This document shows, piece by piece, positions 45,270 through 54,666 of a stretch of 64,000 nt of DNA (positions within the stretch are counted from its first letter, which is position 1; every line of letters starts with the position of its first letter). Location of the stretch: positions 186,001-250,000 of the forward strand of contig JARCOQ010000068.1 in NCBI GenBank assembly GCA_029207755.1. Reading direction: 5' to 3'. The notes under the pieces were generated by a model. The model saw nothing but the letters and a program-made list of their open reading frames with translations. It did no database searches and was not told where the DNA came from. The position numbers were made by a program, and so were the translations under genes. This stretch comes from Chamaea fasciata (Eukaryota > Chordata > Aves > Passeriformes > Sylviidae).

Positions 45270-45521
45270 CTTGGCAAATGAGGAGACAGGGAAAGGAGGC
45301 AGCTCTTAGGAACAGAATTTTTCCTTTTATCCTCTCTATGCCTGTTGAAGTACTGCCTTCCCTTAGGGGGATAACTCCAGCAAACACCTGTTGGATGCCA
45401 TTGTGTTTTCAGGGATGATTTAGGGATGGCTGCCCATTTCTAGTGATCCTGTTCAGAAGTGGTTTAAAATGTACAGTAGTGTAGGCAGAAAGTCAAGCTA
45501 GAGCTGCTGTGACAGTGCTTC

Positions 45522-45905
45522 TGTTACTGATATGTTTGTTCATTAAATCCAGGATGTGGGTGACAAGTTAAGTGATAAAGGTAGTCTCGCATAATTTGCG
45601 GTTGTAAGCAGTATTTTCCAGGAAGTCAGCGATTCTGAGTCTTGAAACGCGGCAGGGGAAGAGCAGACCCCAGCAACAGAGACGCACATGTGCAGAGTAC
45701 TATTCAAGGAAGTCACGCACGCCGGAAACCGGACTGTATAAGAGGAAAAACTAAATCCCTGACTGGCGCGGCAGTGGCGGGACAATGGTTCCCCTGTCGC
45801 CCAGCGCTGCATTACCTTGTTGTTACGCTTGCTGTAATTAATAAAATCCTTGATTGGGACAAGCAATGGTGTCAGACTATTCCGTGCAAAATTTTCTCTA
45901 CAACA
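45522..45905 (+). repeat. LTR 1 (outer 5' LTR)
   Basis: TGTTACTG...CTACAACA termini. TATAAGA at 45737-45743 is the TATA box; AATAAA at 45840-45845 is the polyadenylation signal. Diagnostic bases at offsets 61, 169, 224, 234 and 379 are A, T, A, T, C. Confidence 0.95.
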
Positions 45906-45908
45906 ATT

Positions 45909-45926
45909 TGGTGCCGTGACTCGGAT
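45909..45926 (+). other. Primer binding site, tRNA-His type, first unit
   Basis: TGGTGCCGTGACTCGGAT begins three bases after LTR 1. It is the same His-tRNA complement that gives HERV-H its name. Confidence 0.85.
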
Positions 45927-46035
45927 AAGAATACGGATCCGACAGAGGGACTAGGGGAGGCGCCCCGCCTGTACAGGCGGCCTCTGGTTCTGAAGTCGGG
46001 ATCTTGCTCTTACCAACGAACCCAAATTTGTAACA

Positions 46036-46046
46036 ATAAGGTAAGG
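46036..46046 (+). promoter_or_regulatory. Probable major splice donor, first unit
   Basis: AATAAG|GTAAGG at 46040/46041 in the leader between PBS and gag is a near-consensus donor. It is a good candidate for the donor of env and extra-frame subgenomic mRNAs. The same sequence lies at 54388/54389 in the second unit. Confidence 0.5.
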
Positions 46047-46318
46047 AAAACCCTATAAGCTCGGTGCACTCGAGGTCCGGACGAAGACGCAGGAGACGCG
46101 TAAGTAACTGCCCATTGTGCAGGGGAATCCGTCCGGGCTGGGTTGGGATCCTGGAATACAACGTGTGTGCGTGTGAATGAGAGGAGAACTGGCAGCCAGA
46201 TTCTCCAAGTGAGTGCGGACCCTTAAGTAGTGCGTTTCCCATCGCCCGCGAGGGACTGGGCCACGAAAAAGGGGAAGTGAGTGAGTACACACATGGCTGA
46301 AAGAGGGTATTCCAGAAG

Positions 46319-47752
46319 ATGGGACAGGGGAAAAGCAAGCCCCCTCCACCCATGAGACCCCCTTCGGTTCCTAGGGATTCACCGCTGGGGTTTATGTTAG
46401 AGAATTGGAAATATTATCCCACCACGGGGGACAAGGACAAAGTTAAGATGATACACTTTTGTGTAGAAGTCTGGGGAGGACAACAAATCTCCAAGGCAGT
46501 TTGGTGGCCCAGGTTTGGGTCATCAGAATTATGGATTCAGGGATTTTTGAATCAGTGGGTACGTGGGAAGGTCCCCTTTAATCAGGAAGAGGCAGATTAT
46601 GCTGCGGTATGGGTCACCCGCCCAGGGGACCAGGGAGTAGCAATATTCAATCTCTCCCAAATAAAGTTTGAACATAAAGATGAGAAAAATAAAAAAACAC
46701 AGGAGGAAGAGGAAGTTCCCCTGATACCACCCCCGTATGCACCCCCTCCACCACCACCGGCACCACAACCCCTGCCCCAAGTATTACCGGTTCCTACTCC
46801 TCAACCGGACGCCCAAACCCCCGAGGACGAGGGCATTGGACCCACAGTTAGGAGAAGGCGGATGGAACACGAGCTGCTACCCTTAAGGGAAGTACCTATG
46901 GGAGGGGCACAACCGCAACTAGGGTTCGTATCAGTACCTTTGAATTCAAATACAGTTAGAGAGTTTAAAAAGGATATGGGTAGCTTACTAGAGGACCCGC
47001 TGGGGGTAGCAGAAAAGCTAGACCTCTTTTTGGGACCTAATATATACAACTGGGAAGAATTACAGTCTATTTTGAGAATTTTATTTACGGCAGAAGAAAG
47101 AAATATGATTAGGAGAGAAGGGATGAGGCTGTGGGATTTACAACATGCGCAAGGACCTGCCGGGGACGTGAAATGGCCTCTACAGAACCCTGGGTGGGAC
47201 CATCAAACCCAGAACGGGAGAAGGGACATGGAGGATTTAAGAAACATTATTATACAAGGGATTAGACAATCTGTTCCAAGAGGACAGAATCTACATAAAA
47301 CATTAAGTGAAACCCAGAAGAAGGATGAATCCCCCACAGAATGGTTAGAAAGACTGAGAAAAAACCTGCAGTTATATTCTGGGCTAGATCCCGAGACCCA
47401 ACTAGGACAGGCTTTATTGAAGATGCAATTCGTGGGAAAATCTTGGGAAGACATTAGGAGAAAGTTGGAAAAATTGGAAAATTGGCAGGGTAGGGGATTG
47501 GATGAATTACTCAGAGAAGCGCAAAAAGTTTATGTTAGAAGAGAGGAAGACACACATAAAAGGCAAATGAAATTGATGGTGGCAGCAGTACGAGAGGGGA
47601 GACGAATGGAAAGACCGCGGGGACTGCAAAGTGGAAACAGGATAGTAGCCCAGAAGGGGGCCCCCAACTGCTACTACTGTGGGAAGAAAGGACATATGAA
47701 AAGAGACTGCAGACAGAGGATAAAGGATGAGGCGGCATTCAAAGAAGATTAG
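46319..47752 (+). CDS. gag: gag, first unit
   Basis: 477 residues, intact. It starts MGQGKS, so Gly2 is a likely myristoylation site for membrane targeting. A matrix-like region precedes an acidic linker with a PPPY late-domain motif at about 137-140 inside a proline-rich stretch. A capsid region follows, then a basic charged stretch, and one CCHC zinc knuckle (CYYCGKKGHMKRDC, 451-464) near the C-terminus. Gag forms the particle shell and packages RNA. The stop is TAG at 47750-47752 followed by GGGGGGTCAGGGGC, a context like the gammaretroviral readthrough site; pol continues in the same frame. The length and single zinc knuckle fit gammaretroviruses. Confidence 0.93.
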   Translation: MGQGKSKPPPPMRPPSVPRDSPLGFMLENWKYYPTTGDKDKVKMIHFCVEVWGGQQISKAVWWPRFGSSELWIQGFLNQWVRGKVPFNQEEADYAAVWVTRPGDQGVAIFNLSQIKFEHKDEKNKKTQEEEEVPLIPPPYAPPPPPPAPQPLPQVLPVPTPQPDAQTPEDEGIGPTVRRRRMEHELLPLREVPMGGAQPQLGFVSVPLNSNTVREFKKDMGSLLEDPLGVAEKLDLFLGPNIYNWEELQSILRILFTAEERNMIRREGMRLWDLQHAQGPAGDVKWPLQNPGWDHQTQNGRRDMEDLRNIIIQGIRQSVPRGQNLHKTLSETQKKDESPTEWLERLRKNLQLYSGLDPETQLGQALLKMQFVGKSWEDIRRKLEKLENWQGRGLDELLREAQKVYVRREEDTHKRQMKLMVAAVREGRRMERPRGLQSGNRIVAQKGAPNCYYCGKKGHMKRDCRQRIKDEAAFKED

Positions 47753-50700
47753 GGGGGTCAGGGGCTCTATGTATTGGGGACCCGTACGAACAAAGAGCCC
47801 TTGATAAAACTGAAATTAGGTCCCCAGTCACAGGAGGTAGAATTTTTGGTAGACTCAGGAGCTGAGAGGTCTACCCTCCAGCAAATACCCCCTGGGTGCA
47901 AATTATCTAAAGATACTGCCCATGTGGTTGGAGCAAAGGGAGAACCCTTCAAGGTAGGGATTGTACAACAAGTTTTAATAGAAACAGAATCTAAATTAGG
48001 TATGGGAGATTTTCTCTTAGTCCCAGAAGCCGATTTTAATCTTTTGGGAAGGGATTTGATGGTAGAATTAGGAATAGGTTTGGAAGTTAAAAAAGGGGAG
48101 CTGGGAATTAAAATATGTGCCCTTAGGGTTGAAGACGAACAAGAAATTAATCCTGAAGTCTGGTATACCCCTGAGACCGTGGGCAGACTAAACATCTCGC
48201 CATTTAAAGTAACCCTCAAGAACCCGGAGAACCCCGTCCAAATTAAGCAATATTCTATGTCTATAGAAGGGCGGAAGGGGTTGAAACCCGAAGTTGAGAG
48301 ATTAATATCTCAGGGACTATTAGAACCGTGTATGTCCCCATTTAATACCCCAATTTTACCAGTAAAGAAACCCAATGGCACTTATCGACTAGTGCACGAT
48401 TTAAGAGAAATCAATAAGCGCACTGTGTCCAGATTCCCAGTAGTAGCAAACCCCTATACCCTTTTGAGTAAATTGGGGCCAGAAAATTTGTGGTACAGTG
48501 TAATAGACTTAAAGGATGCTTTTTGGGCTTGCCCTTTAGATGAAAGCTGTAGAGACTATTTTGCATTTGAATGGGAAGACCCTGACACAGGGCGCAAACA
48601 ACAATTGAGGTGGACCGTGCTTCCACAGGGGTTTACAGAAAGCCCTAATTTGTTTGGACAAGCCCTAGAACAGATTCTTCAAGATTTTACCCCAGACCCA
48701 GAAATTACCCTGATTCAGTATGTGGATGACCTATTGATAGCAGGAAAAATGGAAAATCAAGTCAGAAAAGAAAGTATAAAACTTTTAAATTTTCTGGGAC
48801 TTAAGGGGCTGAAGGTATCAAAGTCTAAATTACAATTTGTAGAAGATAAGGTAAAGTATTTAGGACACTACATTGAGAAGGGAGAGAAGACAATTGACCC
48901 GGAACGGGTACAGGGAATTTTATCTTTACCCCCTCCAGCAAGTAAAAAACAGGTTAGACAATGGTTAGGACTATTGGGATATTGCCGCTTATGGATTGAA
49001 AACTACAGTAGTAAAGTTAAATTTTTATATGCCAAGCTCACCGAGTCTAATCGTATAAGCTGGGGAAAGACAGATGAAGAGCAACTCTGGGCATTAAAGA
49101 GAGAATTGGCAAATGCACCAGTTTTAAGTTTGCCAGACTTAAACCAACCATTTTATCTATTCGCCAACATAGAGAATGGGACAGCATATGGAGTATTAAC
49201 CCAAGATTGGGCAGGGAAAAAGAAGCCCATAGGATACTTGTCTAAATTATTAGACCCTGTGAGTAGGGGCTGGCCCACATGTTTACAGGCCATTGTTGGA
49301 TGTGCCTTAATGATAGAGGAGGCTCGAAAAATAACCTTCAATAGTACCATTAAGGTATTATCCCCCCACAATGTGAGGAGTGTTTTGCAGCAGAAAGCTG
49401 AAAAATGGATCTCTGATTCCAGATTATTAAAATATGAGGGAATCTTGCTGGAGGCCCCGAATTTAACATTAGAAACTACATCTTTACAAAACCCTGCTCA
49501 GTTTTTATTTGGGGAACCAAAACCATCAGAAGAACTGGCCCACGATTGCCTCCAAACTATTGAGGAACAGACTAAGATTAGGCCCGATTTAGAGGAGGAG
49601 GAGCTCTCAGAGGGAGAAGTAATTTTTGTGGATGGCTCATCCCGGATAGTGGATGGAAGACGTAGATCAGGATATGCCCTAGTAGCAGGGAAGGATTTTG
49701 AGGTTTTAGAAGCAGGACCCTTGAATCCGTCATGGTCAGCCCAAGCATGTGAATTATACGCCATCTTGCGGGCTCTTAAAAGACTAAAAGGAAAAACAGG
49801 AACCATTTATACTGATTCGAAGTACAGTTATGGAGTGGTGCACACATTTGGGAAGATATGGGAGGAAAGAGGTCTAATTAATTCCCAAGGGAAAGACCTT
49901 ATACATCAAGAATTAATCAAGGAAGTATTGCACGCCCTGAGAGACCCCGTGAGAATAGCAATAGTACATCTCAGAGGACATCAAACAGGGACAGATCGTA
50001 AGACCAGGGGAAACAACAAAGCAGATGCAGAGGCTAAAAAGGCTGCCCTTAGAATAGAACTTCTTAAGCATAAGAATCCTAGATCAGAACTGGACCCTCC
50101 CAACCCTTACCCTGTTCGATTTACACCCCAAGAAGAGCGTAAACTGAAAGATATGGGAGTACAACAAGATAAAGAAGGGAAATGGAGACTACCGGACGGG
50201 AGAGAAGTCATCCCAAAGGCTTTGGCTTTCCAATTGTTGTCGAATATACATCAAAAGACTCATTGGGGAAGTCAGGCACTAATAGATCAATTTGCTTTAA
50301 AATATATGAGTATTGGGGTACATGATCTAGCCAAATCAATCACTCAGCGCTGTGAGATTTGCTTGAAGGTAAACCGCTCTGTACAAAGAAAACTACCAAG
50401 AGGAGGAAGACCGGTTGCCGTAAGGCCTTTTTCTAAAATACAAATAGATTTCACTGAACTTCCCAAGGTGGGAAGATATAAGTATGTGTTAGTACTAATA
50501 GACCACCTCACCCATTTCGTAGAGGCATTTCCAACCGCAAGAGCCACTGCACACACGGTGGCCAAAGTGTTACTAGAACAAATTGTGCCCAGGTATGGAG
50601 TAGCTGAAAGTATAGACTCAGACCAAGGACCACACTTTGTATCAAAAGTTATTAAGGCCTTGTCAGAAGCCCTTGGAATTAGATGGGAAGAACATACCCC

Positions 50701-51271
50701 GTGGCATCCTCAAAGTTCGGGGTTAGTAGAGAGAGTTAATGGAGAATTAAAGAAACAGCTAACGAAGTTAACTTTAGAAACCAACCTTAATTGGATTAAG
50801 TGTCTCCCCCTGGCTTTGTTAAATCTCAGAACTCTGCCCCGATCTGATGTGGGGATATCTCCTTTTGAAATGCTGTATGGGATGCCGTATGATGCAGGTA
50901 TGCCTCGAGACCACCCCGGAATAATTGATAAACAAATGAAAACATATATAACCGAGATGATGGACTTTAGGAAGAAGTTATGGGAAAAAGGGCAGATATT
51001 GCAGAGACCACCCTTAAATATCACTCTACATCAGGTGCAACCGGGAGACTGGGTCTTAATCCGAACTTGGAAAGAAACTACTCTCCAGCCCCATTGGGAT
51101 GGTCCATATCTGGTGCTTCTCACAACAAATACAGCAGTACGGACAGCAGAGCGGGGGTGGACTCACGCCAGTCGTATAAAAGGACCAGTGCCCGAACCTA
51201 GGTGGAAGGTCATCAGCCCAGCCGGAGACTTAAAGTTGAAACTCACTCGGGGAACTGCAACAGGAAATTAA
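47753..51271 (+). CDS. pol: pol, first unit (protease, RT, RNase H, integrase)
   Basis: The frame opens directly after the gag TAG, so it is expressed as Gag-Pol by stop readthrough. The first Met is at 47774, but initiation there is not expected. It is 1172 residues long. Protease active site VDSGA lies near residue 34. RT has LPQGF and YVDD (323-326). RNase H has FVDGS (about 625-629), YTDSK and HLRGHQ. Integrase has an HHCC zinc site (H-x3-H near 833, then C-x2-C) and a D,D-35-E triad at 899, 957 and 993. Near the C-terminus is a GPY/F-type motif (WDGPYLVLL), shared with gammaretroviruses and ERV1. No stop or frameshift, and all catalytic residues are present. Confidence 0.94.
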   Translation, partial: GGQGLYVLGTRTNKEPLIKLKLGPQSQEVEFLVDSGAERSTLQQIPPGCKLSKDTAHVVGAKGEPFKVGIVQQVLIETESKLGMGDFLLVPEADFNLLGRDLMVELGIGLEVKKGELGIKICALRVEDEQEINPEVWYTPETVGRLNISPFKVTLKNPENPVQIKQYSMSIEGRKGLKPEVERLISQGLLEPCMSPFNTPILPVKKPNGTYRLVHDLREINKRTVSRFPVVANPYTLLSKLGPENLWYSVIDLKDAFWACPLDESCRDYFAFEWEDPDTGRKQQLRWTVLPQGFTESPNLFGQALEQILQDFTPDPEITLIQYVDDLLIAGKMENQVRKESIKLLNFLGLKGLKVSKSKLQFVEDKVKYLGHYIEKGEKTIDPERVQGILSLPPPASKKQVRQWLGLLGYCRLWIENYSSKVKFLYAKLTESNRISWGKTDEEQLWALKRELANAPVLSLPDLNQPFYLFANIENGTAYGVLTQDWAGKKKPIGYLSKLLDPVSRGWPTCLQAIVGCALMIEEARKITFNSTIKVLSPHNVRSVLQQKAEKWISDSRLLKYEGILLEAPNLTLETTSLQNPAQFLFGEPKPSEELAHDCLQTIEEQTKIRPDLEEEELSEGEVIFVDGSSRIVDGRRRSGYALVAGKDFEVLEAGPLNPSWSAQACELYAILRALKRLKGKTGTIYTDSKYSYGVVHTFGKIWEERGLINSQGKDLIHQELIKEVLHALRDPVRIAIVHLRGHQTGTDRKTRGNNKADAEAKKAALRIELLKHKNPRSELDPPNPYPVRFTPQEERKLKDMGVQQDKEGKWRLPDGREVIPKALAFQLLSNIHQKTHWGSQALIDQFALKYMSIGVHDLAKSITQRCEICLKVNRSVQRKLPRGGRPVAVRPFSKIQIDFTELPKVGRYKYVLVLIDHLTHFVEAFPTARATAHTVAKVLLEQIVPRYGVAESIDSDQGPHFVSKVIKALSEALGIRWEEHTPWHPQSSGLVERVNGELKKQLTKLTLETNLNWIKCLPLALLNLRTLPRSDVGISPFEMLYGMPYDAGMPRDHPGIIDKQMKTYITEMMDFRKKLWEKGQILQRPPLNITLHQVQPGDWVLIRTWKETTLQPHWDGPYLVLLTTNTAVRTAERGWTHASRIKGPVPEPRWKVISPAGDLKLKLTRGTATGN

Positions 51272-51286
51272 GAAAGGACATTCTTG

Positions 51287-51958
51287 ATGAACAGAAAATA
51301 TTGGTATAAAACTTTTAGAATAGAATATCAACTAGAGCTTGAAAGAGACCATAAGGGAAATATATATAATGATTGTGTTTGTATTAAATGTAATGATTCT
51401 TATTGTAATGGGAATTGTCACCCCTTTGTATGTTACCAATGTTTAGTTTGTGAAAACAGGTGGTGGACCCATTGTCACAGAGGCAGGCCCCCGAGAGGTG
51501 TTTGCTGCCTCTGTCTAAAAATTCAACGGGAGCTTACTGATTTAGTATTGGCTCAGAAAGTAGCTCAAGGGGAATTACAAGTAGACTCTAAAGAGTGGTG
51601 GGACATATTTGCAGAAGGCATAAATCCCGAACTATATTGTTACCATTCCAATGAACCAGTCCTTTTTGTGGCACGAATAATAGCTGGAGTGTGTCGCCGT
51701 CGGATAAAAGAAGTAAGGTGTGACGCTCCTCAGGTTAAAAACCACAACTGGAACACCTATATCCAGAGATCCTTAAAGAAAGGGCGAAAGTCCCCTCCTG
51801 AAGAATATCCCTGCTGCCGAGAAGATGGGTCTCCCCGTGGCTCGCAGCAACCGAGTCGACGGGCGAGGCAGAGGGAGAGAAAACTGTGGAGGAAGTCGCC
51901 CTGGGGTAGGTGGAACCAGGAGGTCATGGAAAATGAAATGCCCAAGGACTGGGAATAA
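51287..51958 (+). CDS. Uncharacterised Cys-rich extra reading frame between pol and env, first unit
   Basis: 223 residues from the first ATG, 15 bases after the pol stop and in the pol frame. Residues 30-76 hold 12 cysteines with CxC and repeated C-x2-C spacings (CVCIKC, CYQC, then CLVC) plus His residues, suggesting zinc binding. A middle part has two Trp-Trp pairs and a hydrophobic FVARIIAGVC segment. The C-terminal 60 residues are strongly basic (Arg/Ser/Lys-rich). There is no signal peptide or membrane segment. The end overlaps the extended env frame by 134 bases in another frame. Simple gammaretroviruses carry no such gene. I do not recognise a family. A regulatory or nucleic-acid-binding accessory protein is only a guess; an untranslated remnant is possible, although the frame is intact. 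Confidence 0.6.
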   Translation: MNRKYWYKTFRIEYQLELERDHKGNIYNDCVCIKCNDSYCNGNCHPFVCYQCLVCENRWWTHCHRGRPPRGVCCLCLKIQRELTDLVLAQKVAQGELQVDSKEWWDIFAEGINPELYCYHSNEPVLFVARIIAGVCRRRIKEVRCDAPQVKNHNWNTYIQRSLKKGRKSPPEEYPCCREDGSPRGSQQPSRRARQRERKLWRKSPWGRWNQEVMENEMPKDWE

Positions 51959-53852
51959 AATCAGGGAAGAAGAAAAGGAGATGGGAACAAGCCACTGTTA
52001 CAATGAAAAAGCCACCTGTAGACAACTGTTACTGTCACTACTATTATTATCCCTATGGGTAAGGCAGACAGGAGGTCAAACACACCAGCCGTTTAAATGG
52101 TCCTTGATTCGTATGAATGACCATAAAATTTTAGACTCCCTTGTGACCAGTCAGACCCCAGCCTTTAAGGCTGGGTTATGTAACATGACAAACATAGAAC
52201 AGTGCGGGAGAGTTTTGAATTTAACTGGGTTTTATATGTGTCCGGCCTCAAATCCTGGAAAGAGCTACTGTAATTACCCAGGGGAGTATTATTGTGGGTA
52301 TTGGGGCTGTGAGACTATTGCTTCCGATTGGACTCCAGGGGGAGGTGCAGATCAATTTATTAGAGCAGGATTTGGTCCCACAGGGTGTGCAAAGCATAGA
52401 TTAGGACCATCTGGAGAAATTTCCTACTTAGGAACCTGTGAATATGTGTATATAAATGTTATAGATCCAGAGAGCCCTGACTGGTTATTAGGAAAATATT
52501 GGGGAATTAGACATTGGGAACCTGGGCGTGATAGAGGGAACCTAATAGTGATAAAGAAAGAACCCGCCCCAGCTGATACCTATGGTATGGGACCGAATAG
52601 AGTTTTAGAGGAGGATGAAGAGCCAACACCGGTTACAAATTACCCTGAGGCTACAGGCTCCCCACTAACCATATCCAGTCAGCAGAAAGCACCCTTGCAT
52701 ACCTATAGTACTTTGTGGAAAATTATGCAAGCTAGCTTTGAGGTATTAAATAGAACATATCCGAACCTTACCCGGGAGTGCTGGCTATGTTATGATATCC
52801 GACCACCCTTTTACGAAGCAGTGGGGTCAAGTGCCAAAATTAAAAGGGCCAACGGAACTAACCCTCGAGAATGTAAATGGGTGGAAAGAAACATCACTGA
52901 GGAGGCCCCGGGAATCACCATGTCAAAAGTCACTGGAAAGGGGACTTGTGTAGGTAAAGTACCCCCTCCTAAAGAAACACTGTGCAACCGAACGGTTACG
53001 GTCAAGGATTCACAGTGGATGATTCCAGCCAAGAACGCTAAATGGGTATGTATGAAATCTGGAGTGACTCCTTGCATTTCGACAAGAGTCTTAAGTGATA
53101 CACATGACTTTTGTGTCCAAGTAATAATAGTTCCACGGGTAATTTATCATCCTAAGGAGTATGTAATTGAACACCAAAATACTGCTGAGCATCACCTAAC
53201 CAGAAGGGAGCCTTTCACCGCCTTGACTTTAGCAGTCCTATTAACATTAGCCGGTACTGGGGCAGGAACTGGAGCTGCAGCCTTGATCACACAACCTGGT
53301 AAACTGAGTTCTTTAAGACATTCTGTTGATGAAGATCTCCGGAAAACTGATGAATCAATTACCGCACTAACTAAGTCAGTACGCTCTTTATCAGAAGTAG
53401 TTTTACAAAACAGACGGGGCCTGGATTTATTATTTTGGCAACAGGGAGGACTTTGTGTAGCCTTAAAAGAAGAGTGTTGCACCTATATAGATCAAACGGG
53501 AATAGTCTTTGACACCCTAGGAGAACTAAGAAAACAACTAGAAAAAAGGGAAAGAGAAAGAGAGTCCCATCAGAGTTGGTATGAGAGTTGGTTCAATCAT
53601 TCCCCATGGTTGACTACCTTACTGTCCACCATAGCTGGACCAATATTTTTACTAGTCCTTGTATTAACTTTTGGTCCCTGTATTTTTAACAAACTTATTA
53701 CAATAGTAAAAGCGCGACTGGAAGCTGCCCACTTGCTGCTGGTACAGGCAAAATATGAGGACTTAGAAAATAGAAAGGGAGAAACGGGAGATGGATTGGA
53801 ATGGAGCAGACAAGAGCTTAAGCGATTTAATGCACAACATAAATTAACCTAA
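51825..53852 (+). CDS. env: env, first unit
   Basis: Open for 675 codons from 51825. A more usual start is the Met at 51981 (MGTSHCYNEK), giving 623 residues with a signal peptide (QLLLSLLLLSLW). Surface subunit: several N-glycosylation sites and the CWLC isomerase-like motif (about 267-270 from the 51981 start). After HLTRR, an EPFTALTLAVLLTLAG segment is the fusion-peptide region of the transmembrane subunit. The LQNRRGLDLLF immunosuppressive-type heptad region and a CX6CC motif (C492, CC499-500) follow, then one membrane anchor and a cytoplasmic tail. The CWLC and CX6CC pair defines gamma-type Env with a labile disulfide. Basic residues at the SU/TM junction are LTRR rather than a full RxKR. 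Ends 14 bases before the polypurine tract and LTR 2. Confidence 0.92.
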   Translation: MGLPVARSNRVDGRGRGRENCGGSRPGVGGTRRSWKMKCPRTGNKIREEEKEMGTSHCYNEKATCRQLLLSLLLLSLWVRQTGGQTHQPFKWSLIRMNDHKILDSLVTSQTPAFKAGLCNMTNIEQCGRVLNLTGFYMCPASNPGKSYCNYPGEYYCGYWGCETIASDWTPGGGADQFIRAGFGPTGCAKHRLGPSGEISYLGTCEYVYINVIDPESPDWLLGKYWGIRHWEPGRDRGNLIVIKKEPAPADTYGMGPNRVLEEDEEPTPVTNYPEATGSPLTISSQQKAPLHTYSTLWKIMQASFEVLNRTYPNLTRECWLCYDIRPPFYEAVGSSAKIKRANGTNPRECKWVERNITEEAPGITMSKVTGKGTCVGKVPPPKETLCNRTVTVKDSQWMIPAKNAKWVCMKSGVTPCISTRVLSDTHDFCVQVIIVPRVIYHPKEYVIEHQNTAEHHLTRREPFTALTLAVLLTLAGTGAGTGAAALITQPGKLSSLRHSVDEDLRKTDESITALTKSVRSLSEVVLQNRRGLDLLFWQQGGLCVALKEECCTYIDQTGIVFDTLGELRKQLEKRERERESHQSWYESWFNHSPWLTTLLSTIAGPIFLLVLVLTFGPCIFNKLITIVKARLEAAHLLLVQAKYEDLENRKGETGDGLEWSRQELKRFNAQHKLT

Positions 53853-53869
53853 AGACAAAGGGGGGATAT

Positions 53870-54253
53870 TGTTACTGATATGTTTGTTCATTAAATCCAG
53901 GATGTGGGTGACAAGTTAAGTGATAAAGGTGGTCTCGCATAATTTGCGGTTGTAAGCAGTATTTTCCAGGAAGTCAGCGATTCTGAGTCTTGAAACGCGG
54001 CAGGGGAAGAGCAGACCCCAGCAACAGAGACGCACATGCGCAGAGTACTATTCAAGGAAGTCACGCACGCCGGAAACCGGACTGTATAAGAGGAAAAACT
54101 AAATCCCTGACTGGCGCGGCAGTGGCGGGACAATGGTTCCCCTGTCGCCCAGCGCTGCATTACCTTGTTGTTACGCTTGCTGTAATTAATAAAATCCTTG
54201 ATTGGGACAAGCAATGGTGTCAGACTATTCCGTGCAAAATTTTCTCTACAACA
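53870..54253 (+). repeat. LTR 2 (shared middle LTR, mosaic of the outer LTRs)
   Basis: 384 bp, preceded by the polypurine tract AAAGGGGGGATAT. Diagnostic bases at offsets 61, 169, 224, 234 and 379 are G, C, A, T, C. The first two match LTR 3 and the last three match LTR 1. It serves as the 3' LTR of unit 1 and the 5' LTR of unit 2, with the promoter (TATAAGA) and polyadenylation signal intact. Confidence 0.95.
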
Positions 54254-54256
54254 ATT

Positions 54257-54274
54257 TGGTGCCGTGACTCGGAT
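54257..54274 (+). other. Primer binding site, tRNA-His type, second unit
   Basis: Identical to the first-unit site and at the same distance from its LTR. Confidence 0.85.
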
Positions 54275-54666
54275 AAGAATACGGATCCGACAGAGGGACT
54301 AGGGGAGGCGCCCCGCCTGTACAGGCGGCCTCTGGTTCTGAAGTCGGGATCTTGCTCTTACCGACGAACCCAAATTTGTAACAATAAGGTAAGGAAAACC
54401 CTATAAGCTCGGTGCACTCGAGGTCCGGACGAAGATGCAGGAGACGCGTAAGTAACTGCCCATTGTGCAGGGGAATCCGTCCGGGCTGGGTTGGGATCCT
54501 GGAATACAACGTGTGTGCGTGTGAATGAGAGGAGAACTGGCAGCCAGATTCTCCAAGTGAGTGCGGACCCTTAAGTAGTGCGTTTCCCATCGCCCGCGAG
54601 GGACTGGGCCACGAAAAAGGGGAAGTGAGTGAGTACACACATGGCTGAAAGAGGGTATTCCAGAAG

